A stretch of 64,000 nucleotides of DNA from NCBI RefSeq assembly GCF_000771225.1, contig NZ_JDTZ01000008.1, forward strand, positions 1-64,000, in the 5' to 3' direction. The stretch comes from Bifidobacterium pseudolongum subsp. pseudolongum DSM 20099. Its GTDB lineage: Bacteria; Actinomycetota; Actinomycetes; Actinomycetales; Bifidobacteriaceae. The notes beneath the pieces are model-generated. The model had not been told where the DNA came from. It did no database searches and saw only the letters and a program-made list of their open reading frames with translations. Below, piece after piece: positions 8,287-17,000 of the stretch. The translations under genes were made by a program, and so were the position numbers. Positions within the stretch are counted from its first letter, which is position 1. Every line of letters begins with the position of its first letter.

Positions 8287-11200
8287 GCGCTTCCCATCCT
8301 TTCTCCATTGAATAATGAATAAATATTTTTACAATTTTATTATATTTTTTATCGTAAACTTGTATTGTGGTATTTCCTGCAGCATCCAACACAATCGGCA
8401 GCTGCCCACTGAGTTCGCGATGCTGCTGCATGAGCGTGAACCATTCCTCGGGAACGTTCTGTGGGGATTCCAGAAAAGCTATAACAGCATCCAGATTCTG
8501 CCAGCATAACGAACTGGCGCCCAACGTAATAGAACAGGCCAGCGCTGCACGAACCTGTTCCGCAGTCATCGGCTCAAATCCGTTTGCAAGCATCCGCCGC
8601 GGGGAATCATCCACCCATGCCGGTAAGCACAGATTCCCTTCGTTGTCTTTTTGCAACAGCAAGACCTCGAATGAGTCATCACTGTCACGCACGGATGCGC
8701 GAGCCTGCCGGCTTGTGCAATCATGAGCCGTATCGGAATCGGGCATGCACTTCTTCAGCCAGTCACCGAGCGAATAAGGAGACCGCGCTTCATCCGGTCT
8801 GAAAATGCGGAACTGCGCAGCTTTTTTCTCGCTGTCCCACACATGCTTACGCAATTCCCCACGTGCATCCCGCTCATTTGGATGCCATGCATCCGGACAG
8901 CAATCACGATCCACGTCATACACGCCTTGCACTAATTGCGGTATGTCCTGCGGAAGACGCAGCATGACCGGTTCGCTATCGCATAACCCCATAAGTGCAG
9001 CGGTGCGCATCAAGAAAAACCGTTCATACACCGATTCGATGCTTTTGGCGAATACCGGTGGCTGCTCGATATCACAGGATTCCATGCCGCTGATATACAA
9101 CTGGGCCTGACGCAATGGTTCCGGACGATTGCACTCGTCCTCTCCCCTGCAATGTCTATGCAGTCGTCCGGCGCGTTGCAGGATAAGATCAACCGGCGCG
9201 ATATCAGTAACCATCAGATCGAAGTCGACGTCCAGCGACTGCTCCACGACTTGGGTGGCGACCACAATGCCCTGCCGGGTGGCGGGGGTGCTGTCTTTGC
9301 CAAAACGCTCCAGCAACCGAGTATCGATGGCAGAACGATCACACGCCATGTATCGCGCATGATCCAGCGACACATCCATCACATCACCGAACACCTTCTT
9401 GAGCACATCATAAGTGCGTTGGGCGCGCTGCACCGTATCCCTCACCACAACGGCGCAGCCACCAGCCGCGAGCTTGTCACGCAACAGCTGGACCAACGTC
9501 TCGTCATCGTCTGCAATTCGTTGGACCAGCACACTAGATTCACGCCCGGATGGCTTCGGCGCAATGGAACGAGGCTCCTCTCCGCCTGACGCATATGAGA
9601 TGAGCGGGTATCGCGTATCCAGCACCTTGCCACAACGTCGTACGGCCTCCGAACCGGTATCGGAGCTTTGACGTCTGCTGCTGGATTCGGTTTGTATGAC
9701 GGACTTGCGAGCAGTGAGAAAATCCATGAGGCTCTGTTCTGGCTCATGCTGCGCATCCGTTCGCGCGGCAGCGCCACGACGATATGCCTCAAGAAACGCC
9801 TCGCGTCTTGCCTGCGGAAGTGTTGCACTGAGCATGATGACGGGTGCTCCATAGGATCCCAGCCACGAAAGAGTGGTTTCCAAGTACACATTCATATACG
9901 CAGTATTCGAGTGCACTTCGTCAAGAATGACCACTTTGCCGGCAAACGCAAAATGACGCAAAACGAGATGCTTGCACTGCAAGGACATCATCAGAATCTG
10001 GTCAATGGTTCCAAGCACAAAATCAGAGAGGTTCCCCCGCTTGCGCCCAGAAAGCCACGAATTCACAACCGCTTCGATACTTGGTTCAAACCCATTCGAC
10101 GCACCATCACCGCCAGTTCGATTTTCATCATCCACAATATATTCGCCATTACGCATCTCGAACACATTGGCAGCAGAGGTTCGCGCCGTCAAATTGAAGT
10201 ATTCTTCGTTCTGCTCACGTTTTCCATGGGACAGGAACACTGATCCCAAGGTACCCTGTTCGGGGGCAGGTAAACGACCTATCCAACCCAAGGTACGATG
10301 AAACATGGCATTCGCTGTTGTCTGGGTGGGCAGGCCATAGTATACGCCGCCGCATCCAAAACGGCCGGCCAAGACCTCGGCTGACAACAAAGCGGCTTCG
10401 GTCTTCCCTTCGCCCATGTTCGCCTCGATGATCATGAGACCCGGTGATGGCATGGTCTGCGCGAGACGCACAGCCTCCCGCTGAACGGGGCGAAGGTGTG
10501 CCCCCGGAATGTCGAACCGCTCAGCGAACAATGCATCCGGCGTGGATTCCTCAAGGGAAACCTGCCATGGTCGAGGCAGATTTAGCTGCCACCATGCCTG
10601 GCGCGCACGTTCGAAAGCATCGAAGCATTGCTCATCGACCTCGCTCGAATTCAGCGGAAACAGCCAGCTATCGCTCGCGATCCAATCAGAGATGATAACA
10701 ATGGCCGTCAGCAATATCTGTGTTCGGCACCGCAATGGACGATCGTCCAACAAATGTAGTGTCGTTTCGAAGTCGGTCTCCTCGGCAGCCCAGTTGATGA
10801 TGTCCTGCCGGACATCATCCCAAGCTTGCCCACCAAGATAGTGTTTTGCCTCCGCTTTGCCGAGCAAGCGCTTCTTATCGGCTGTGACACATGTGCCATG
10901 ATGGCCACCGACGACGTAGGCGACACCATTGGCCATACTCCCCTCATCGGTCTGGTACCCCCTACGGCTGAACCACTGGCATACAGACTGGTAGCCGACC
11001 AGCTCATGCCGGTACCCGGCACGTTCCTCCTTGTGGCATGCGAAAAACTGCTCATCCACCCTCAGACCGTGTTCTCGCACGCGGTCGCAAAGATAGTCAC
11101 ATTGCACTTCAAAAGCCGGCGATGCTTTGCCAACGTCATGAATCATCGCAAGGAAAGATATGAGCCCCACCGTCGCCCGTTCGCTTCCCAGATCGGCAAC

Positions 11201-11377
11201 AAGTTCTTCTTTCACAGCGTCAGGGAGGAAGTCATTCCAGACGCGACGCGCCACAGCAGCACAATCCTGCAGATGCTGCCACAATAGGAGGTAACGATGG
11301 TCATTGGGGTCACCACGAAAGACACTCTTAGCCCAGATGGATTTGGACGCATTGGTGAGTTTCGTATTGATGCTCAT
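8273..11377 (-). CDS. cas3: CRISPR effector nuclease-helicase Cas3, type I-E
   Basis: Single-strand nuclease and 3'-5' helicase that shreds DNA marked by Cascade. It has 1034 residues in the standard order. The HD nuclease comes first (His35, His80-Asp81 in IHDVGK, His124 in RHELVGYQ, His159-His160). Then come the SF2 helicase motifs: Walker A EANMGEGKTE at about 318-327, DEVH at about 486-489, LSATLP, and QRAGRLHRH near the middle of the second RecA domain. A C-terminal domain follows. A purine-rich GAGGGAGGGGG precedes the ATG at 11377. It is the first gene of the cas operon, so the operon promoter should lie in 11378-11744. Confidence 0.97.
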   Translation of the reverse strand: MSINTKLTNASKSIWAKSVFRGDPNDHRYLLLWQHLQDCAAVARRVWNDFLPDAVKEELVADLGSERATVGLISFLAMIHDVGKASPAFEVQCDYLCDRVREHGLRVDEQFFACHKEERAGYRHELVGYQSVCQWFSRRGYQTDEGSMANGVAYVVGGHHGTCVTADKKRLLGKAEAKHYLGGQAWDDVRQDIINWAAEETDFETTLHLLDDRPLRCRTQILLTAIVIISDWIASDSWLFPLNSSEVDEQCFDAFERARQAWWQLNLPRPWQVSLEESTPDALFAERFDIPGAHLRPVQREAVRLAQTMPSPGLMIIEANMGEGKTEAALLSAEVLAGRFGCGGVYYGLPTQTTANAMFHRTLGWIGRLPAPEQGTLGSVFLSHGKREQNEEYFNLTARTSAANVFEMRNGEYIVDDENRTGGDGASNGFEPSIEAVVNSWLSGRKRGNLSDFVLGTIDQILMMSLQCKHLVLRHFAFAGKVVILDEVHSNTAYMNVYLETTLSWLGSYGAPVIMLSATLPQARREAFLEAYRRGAAARTDAQHEPEQSLMDFLTARKSVIQTESSSRRQSSDTGSEAVRRCGKVLDTRYPLISYASGGEEPRSIAPKPSGRESSVLVQRIADDDETLVQLLRDKLAAGGCAVVVRDTVQRAQRTYDVLKKVFGDVMDVSLDHARYMACDRSAIDTRLLERFGKDSTPATRQGIVVATQVVEQSLDVDFDLMVTDIAPVDLILQRAGRLHRHCRGEDECNRPEPLRQAQLYISGMESCDIEQPPVFAKSIESVYERFFLMRTAALMGLCDSEPVMLRLPQDIPQLVQGVYDVDRDCCPDAWHPNERDARGELRKHVWDSEKKAAQFRIFRPDEARSPYSLGDWLKKCMPDSDTAHDCTSRQARASVRDSDDSFEVLLLQKDNEGNLCLPAWVDDSPRRMLANGFEPMTAEQVRAALACSITLGASSLCWQNLDAVIAFLESPQNVPEEWFTLMQQHRELSGQLPIVLDAAGNTTIQVYDKKYNKIVKIFIHYSMEKGWEAHVEE

Positions 11378-11744
11378 TGCCCCCTCCCTCTTTGGCTGGT
11401 AAGAGACACATTAACCCCTTGTTTTTTATTTGTCAAATTGCGGCCCCAGACATGAATCCCCGCACATGCAGGGCACTTGTGAAGTACCACATAAACCCTG
11501 GATCACTCCCGCAATTGCAGGACACAGTAAGTATAACGGGAAGGCCATCACTCCAGCAAACAACTTAGAGCATTGAAATACTATGCGGGGGACTTTCGCT
11601 ACCCATCTGTATCATGGTGAACTATCGACCTGCAGTCTGCGGGATTTTCCATCCAACCCAACGCCAAGACCCTCCTTCAAGATGGCTTGGCTTATCACCT
11701 CTATGTCGACTTATTCGGCATGAGCAAATCGGAGAACAGACTAC
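11378..11744. other. Divergent intergenic region between cas3 and the Fic gene
   Basis: These 367 bp contain no gene I can support. They should hold the cas operon promoter on the minus strand and any promoter of the Fic gene on the plus strand. The segment next to cas3 is AT-rich (CTTGTTTTTTATTTGTC near 11418-11435). The main content is a pair of decayed CRISPR repeats at 11451-11527, listed separately, plus an isolated ATGCGGGG at 11583-11590 that may be a further scrap. Confidence 0.6.
11451..11527 (-). repeat. Two degenerate CRISPR repeats with a 21-bp spacer-like gap
   Basis: The copy at 11451-11478 matches the array repeat at 19 of 28 positions, including an unbroken 12-base core CCCCGCACATGC. 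The copy at 11500-11527 matches at 20 of 28. Both have the same orientation as the main array. They share two changes (G to A at repeat position 20, A to C at 26), so they are related to each other. In the second copy the outer stem pair has changed from C-G to T-A, which keeps the hairpin paired. They are 49 bp apart start to start, not 61. They sit directly upstream of cas3 and could be array debris or a crRNA-like regulator. Confidence 0.8.
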
Positions 11745-12620
11745 ATGGCCGAACATGCATCCCGTGCGGGATCGATGACACCCAACCCGCAACTGCTGCA
11801 GCGCATCCAGGACCTCCCCCTCACGCTGGACCGGTTGAAGCAAGAACATGGTATCCGCCAAATGCTGTCAACCATCGACAACACGAAAAAAGAACTTGAA
11901 GCCACACTCCCCTAGGACGGCATCGAGGAATCAGCCATCGATGACCACAGGCGCGACTGGCTGAGCCGCTACGTATACAACTCCAACGCGATTGAGGGAT
12001 CAACGCTCACTTTGCTGGACACCGAGCTGGTACTCGAAGGAGAATTCGTCCCGTCCGATGGGCCGGCCAGAGACATCTTCGCAGCCAAAGGCGTTGGCGA
12101 CGGCATGGATTACGTGCGCCGCTGGGCACAGGAACACGCACCCCTGAACGTGGATTTGATCAAGCGTCTGCATGAAGTCACCACACTGGATGCGCAGCGG
12201 GTCATGCGCGGACAATTCCGGCCATATGGCTACATCGCCCGCATCACCGCGACCACAGTGAAGACGGCGGATCCTTTGGAGATATACGAGGATGTTGAAG
12301 CGCTCATTGAGTCTCTCCGCTCCTCTACGGCGCATACCATATTGAAAGCCGCCGGATTCCATACGTTCTTCGAGAACATCCACCCCTTCGCCAACGGAAA
12401 TGGGCGCACCGGGCGCCAGCTGCTCAATCTCATGCTGCTGGAGGCAGGCTACCCACCTGTGGCGATCAAACATGACGCCGGCAGGAACTACAGCCGCATC
12501 CTCGAACAATGGCAAATCCACGACAATGCCCACCCATTCCTGGAGATACTGGGATCGAGCATCCAGGACGAACAAAACGCCATGGCCACTATCATCATCA
12601 ATCTCCGCAACCATAGGTAA
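11745..12620 (+). pseudogene. Fic-family AMP-transferase, interrupted by an in-frame amber codon
   Basis: One reading frame from ATG 11745 to TAA 12618-12620 (291 codons) is broken only by TAG at 11913-11915, codon 57. Both sides translate to a Fic protein. The N-terminal inhibitory motif SNAIEG (11982-11999) fits the (S/T)xxxE(G/N) pattern. The catalytic loop HPFANGNGRTGR (12381-12416) fits HxFx(D/E)GNGRxxR, with Asn in place of the usual acidic metal-binding residue. Fic enzymes transfer AMP to target proteins and often act as toxins. After the TAG the first ATG, GTG or TTG in frame is TTG 12012, past the inhibitory motif. The gene is most likely inactivated, though a recent mutation, readthrough or sequence error cannot be excluded. 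It lies between CRISPR repeat remnants and diverges from cas3. Confidence 0.8.
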
Positions 12621-12645
12621 TCATTCCCGCACATGCGGGGCAAAC
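12618..12645 (-). repeat. Orphan CRISPR repeat overlapping the Fic stop codon
   Basis: This copy matches the array repeat at 25 of 28 positions, with an intact CCCGCACATGCGGGGCAAAC second half. It has the same orientation as the main array and lies almost 11 kb from it, on the other side of the cas operon. Its first three bases are the TAA stop of the Fic gene. Exactly 61 bp further on, at 12679, the first nine bases (GGAACTTCC) match the repeat start at 7 of 9 positions, which hints at another, mostly lost repeat in register. Confidence 0.9.
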
Positions 12646-12704
12646 GCCAACAATGATGATGCAGACGGTATCGTTCACGGAACTTCCAGCCGGTAATTAC
12701 AGCC

Positions 12705-13976
12705 TTACCCCTGCCGCACCTCCGGCCACTTCGCGTCGCCCGGCACGTCGGCGAGCGCATCGCCCACACCCAGCACTTCGGCCCAGTAGTCCATCGGCTG
12801 GTCGTAGGGCTTCGCGTCTCCCCCGCGCGCCTGCAGCACGGCTTTTGCGGCGTGCACGTCTTCGCCGGTCAGTCCGCTGAAGTACGATTCGAGGCGTCCG
12901 CGGCGCTCCACATCGTAGAACAGGTTGCTCACGATCTGCGTGAGCAGTTCCGCGCGCTCGATCGGCAGTGAGTCCCAGTGCCGCATCTCGATGAAGTTCT
13001 TCAGGCGCACATCGTTGAAGTGCGTGGAGAGCACATGGTTGATCTCGTACGCGTTGAGCTCGCGGTCCGGGTATAGGTCGGCGGCCGTCGTGTAGAACGC
13101 CGTGAACTCAGTGCCGTGCACAGACGCTCCTTCCGCTTCCGGCGTGTGGGTCAGGTCGGCGAACATGAGCGGGGTGCTCAGCACGTCGGCTGCGTAATCC
13201 TCCCAGCTGAACCGCTCGTCGTACAGGCCCGGCGTCACGTTGGTGCGCTGCACGTCGAGGTAATCCCACATGCGCTGGCGGCACAACGGCCACGGGTTCG
13301 GCGCACCTTCGAAATACGGCGTATTGCGGAAGAACCATGCGAGGATCGGGCCGATCGCGGTGCCGAGGCGCATCTTGTCGATCGCGTCGCGCTCGCTCGT
13401 ATAGTCGATGCTCACCTGCGTGGAGGCGGATGCGCGCATCATGCACGGTCCGAACTGCCCGATGCGCCCCAAGTACTCGTTCATCGCGGCGTAACGCAAT
13501 TTGGGGTTGAGTGGAATGTCCGCGTACGAGCTCTTCGGCTGATAGCCGTAGTTCACCAAGCGAAAATCGAGTTCGTCGAGGATCGGCGTGGCTTCGCGCA
13601 TGAACTGCCCGTGCAGTTCGAGCAGATCCTCGGGTTTGCGCAAAATGCCGATCGACGTCTCGATCTGCCCGCCCGGTTCGAGCGAGATGGCGATTCCCTC
13701 ACGCGCGAGCCCGACGAGATGATCGTCCTGCCAGTACTCCTGCGCGGAGTCGTAGTACGGGCGCAGACGGCGCAGCAGTTCCTCCACGCCGTTCGGCTCA
13801 CCGTACGTGACCGCCGTGTCGTCGGCGTTGTGCACGGGCAGATGTTCGATCTCCACGCCGAACCCCCCGGTCCCCGGCGCGGAGCACCCCTCCTCGAAGA
13901 AGCGGACAAGGCTGCGCACGTGCCGCGGGTTCGGCTGAACCAGCAGGTGCGCGTAGGAAACTCGTGGTGCTGTCAT
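12705..13976 (-). CDS. Glutamate-cysteine ligase homologue (GCS2 family)
   Basis: The 423-residue protein resembles the GCS2 and plant-type glutamate-cysteine ligase family, which joins the glutamate gamma-carboxylate to cysteine using ATP. Supporting text includes FGVEIEHLPV near residue 39, SLEPGGQIETS near 97 (the ExGGxxE substrate-binding pattern), and MMRASASTQVSIDY near 180. ATG 13976 is taken as the start. No glutathione synthetase follows, and the neighbours are a CRISPR remnant and the activase gene. It may make gamma-glutamylcysteine, serve as an EgtA-like enzyme, or act on another amine. Confidence 0.75.
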   Translation of the reverse strand: MTAPRVSYAHLLVQPNPRHVRSLVRFFEEGCSAPGTGGFGVEIEHLPVHNADDTAVTYGEPNGVEELLRRLRPYYDSAQEYWQDDHLVGLAREGIAISLEPGGQIETSIGILRKPEDLLELHGQFMREATPILDELDFRLVNYGYQPKSSYADIPLNPKLRYAAMNEYLGRIGQFGPCMMRASASTQVSIDYTSERDAIDKMRLGTAIGPILAWFFRNTPYFEGAPNPWPLCRQRMWDYLDVQRTNVTPGLYDERFSWEDYAADVLSTPLMFADLTHTPEAEGASVHGTEFTAFYTTAADLYPDRELNAYEINHVLSTHFNDVRLKNFIEMRHWDSLPIERAELLTQIVSNLFYDVERRGRLESYFSGLTGEDVHAAKAVLQARGGDAKPYDQPMDYWAEVLGVGDALADVPGDAKWPEVRQG

Positions 13977-14049
13977 AAGTGCCCATACTAACGCGCGCGC
14001 ATATGGACACGGCGCGCTTGTTCTAAAAAATCCCTATAACGTGCACAAT

Positions 14050-17000
14050 TCACACACTGCTGCGTCCGGCTGCGGCGTTCTTCTTCGCCGCGGCGATCAT
14101 CAGTTTGATGCGATTGAGCTGGTTCGCCTCACTCGCGCCGGGGTCGTAGTCGATCGAGACGATGTTCGCCTGCGGGTAGAGCCGGCGGATCTTGCCGAAC
14201 ATGCCACGGCCCGTGACATGGTTCGGCAGGCATGCGAACGGCTGTGCACAGATGATGTTGGGGCAGCCCGATTCGATGAGCTCCACGATCTCGCCCGTGA
14301 GCAGCCAGCCTTCGCCGGCTTGCACGCCGATCGAGGTGACGGTCTGCGCCTTGGCCACGAGCTGGTCCATCGGCAGGTCTTTCTCGAATTTGCCGCCGCT
14401 CGATTCAAGCGCATCGTTCACAGGTTTCATGTAAGTGTGGATCACACCTTTGAACGCCGTGTACAACGCTTTGTTGCGCCCCGTGCCCAGATTGTGCTCA
14501 TTCCAGTCGTTGATGTACGGGCGCATCGTCATGAAGTCGATGATGCCGGGCACCACGGCCTCGCAATCCTGTGACTCGATCACTTCGACAACGTGGTTGT
14601 TGGCATCGGGCTGGTATTTCACCAGGATCTCGCCCACCACGCCGACGCGCACCTTGCGTTCGACGTCCCGCAGCGGCAGCGCGTCGAAGCTCTCCACGAT
14701 CTTCGCCACGAGTTTCGCGTACGGCCAGTACGCGCGCCCGTACAGCATCTTCGCGGTCTTCGACATGCCGTGGTTGAGCAGTGTCTCGCGCACGATCACG
14801 TTCCACCGCTCGTACAGGCGGTTCGCGGAACCCGGATTCGCCTCATACGGGCGCACGCGGTACAGGCACTTCATGAGCAAGTCGCCGATGATGAGTGATT
14901 TCGCCGCACGGTGCAGCAGCGGGACGGTGGGGGTGAACCCGGGATTGTCCACGAATCCCTGCGTGGAGATCGCGATCACCGGGATCTGCGGATAGCCCGC
15001 GTCCACGAGCGCCTTGCGGATCAGGGCGAAGTAGTTCGTGGCGCGGCACATGCCGCCGGTCTGCGAAATCGCGAGCGCCGTGCTGTCGGGATCATACCGC
15101 CCTGATTTGATGGCTTCCACGAGCTGGCCCACGGTCATGATCGCCGGGTAGCAGGCGTCGTTGTTCACGTATTTGAGGCCGGTTTCCACGTCGGTTTTGC
15201 TGGCGTGTTCGAGCACGTCGAATTTGTATCCGGAGGCGCGTATGGCCGCTTCGACGAGCCGGAAGTGGATGGGGCTCATCTGCGGGGCCACGATGGTGTA
15301 GTCGCGGCGCATGTCCTTGCCGAAGGGCACGCGGTTGGCGTAGGCGCTCATGGTGGCGCTTTGCCGGTTCTGCTGGGCGCCGCCGGCTTGCCTCCCCATG
15401 ACGGCGTCGAGCAGGATTTGCCGGCCGGGTGTGGGCGCTGCGGTGCCGGTGTGCCGGAAGGTGCCGGCGCTAGCTGCGGGCGTAGCGGCGCGCTGGGCGT
15501 TGCGTTCGCGTTCCTCGACGGCGGCTTTGAGTGAGCGCAGGCGGATTTTGGCGGCGCCGAGGTTGGAGACTTCGTCGATTTTGAGCATCGTGTAGACGTC
15601 CGCTTTGTCGGCGAGGATCTCGGACACCTGGTCGGTCGTCACGGCGTCAAGGCCGCAGCCGAACGAGTTGAGTTGCACGAGTTCGAGTCCGGGCCAGGAG
15701 GCCACGAACTGCGCGGCGCGGTAGAGGCGCGCGTGATAGGCCCATTGGTTCATCACGCGCAGTGGCATGGTGGTGAGCTTGCGGTCGTTGACGTGCCGGA
15801 ACCCTTCGCTCGTGTGGGCGGCCGGGTCGGTTTCGTCTTCGGCGAGATATGCGGTGAGCGCGGGCACGTCGTTGGGGTCGAGCCAGCTGACGGAGTCTTC
15901 GGAGAGCACGACCATGCCGAGCGAGCAGATCGTCTCGGGGATGCCGTGGTTGACTTCGGGGTCCACGTGGTAGGGGCGCCCGGCGAGCACGATGCCGCGA
16001 CAGTTGTGCTCCTTCATGTAGGCGAGCGCGCGCACGCCTTCCTGCTGCACGTCGTGTTTGAACACGGTGTCTTCGGCGTAGGCGGCGGCGACGGCTGCTT
16101 CGGCCTCCTCGCGTGTCACGCCGGCCCATGCGAATTCCTCGACGATGCGGTCGACCATGAGGCTGTGCTTGGAGAGGTTGAAGTAGGGGCGCATGAACCG
16201 TATGCCGTCTGCGCGCAGTTCGGGCATGTTGGCTCCAATGACCACCGGGTAGTTCGCCACGACCGGGCAGTTGTAGTGGTTGTCGGATTCCGGCACCAGA
16301 TTGTCTTCGAACGAGACGCATGGGTAGAAGATCGTGCGGATGCCTTTGTTGAGGAGCCACTTGATGTGCCCGTGCACGAGTTTCGCCGGATAGCAGATGT
16401 TCTCGGAGGCGATGGATTCGATGCCGGTTTCGAACAGTTCGTGGTTGGAGCGTCCGGAGATGACGACTTTGAATCCGAGGCTCGTGAGCAGGGTGAACCA
16501 GAACGGGTAGTTCTCGTACATGTTGAGTACGCGGGGTATGCCGATTTCGCCGCGCGTGGCTTTTTTGTCGGTCAGACGGCGGTAGGCGAAGGCACGCTTG
16601 TATTTGAAATCGTACAGGTTGGGCCGGTCGCTGCGTTTGCGTTTGGCGTCGCCGCCGCGTTCGCACCGGTTGCCGGTCACATAGCGCGATCCGTCGTGGA
16701 ATGTGGTGATGGTGAGCTTGCAGTGGTTCTGGCACAGTTTACACACGTCGCGTTCGGTCGTCATCGACAGCTCGTCGAGGGCGGTGCCGTGCAGGATGCT
16801 CGAGACGGTGTGGTCCACGCCGTCGATGCGCGCCACGTGCACGCCGGCGGCGTCGGTGTCGCCGTCCGTGTCGTCGGCGATGTCGTCGTAGTGCATGCGC
16901 GCGGTGAGCGCGGCGCCGTAGGCGCCCATGAGTCCGGCGATGTTGGGGCGCGTCACCTCGCGTTCGGTGAGCAGTTCGAACGCGCGCAGCACAGCGTCGT

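Noticed and set aside
11403..11420. A possible target of the spacer-like gap (11479-11499): AGGGGTTA on the minus strand matches 7 of the first 8 guide bases
   Set aside because: The mismatch falls at guide position 5 in the seed, the flank is not a known PAM, and such a match is expected by chance. A second hit (AGGGT beside AGG near 11670) is even shorter. No target is claimed.
11568..11595. A third repeat remnant around ATGCGGGG at 11583
   Set aside because: Only the 8-base core matches; the rest is at chance level and the spacing to the other remnants is irregular.
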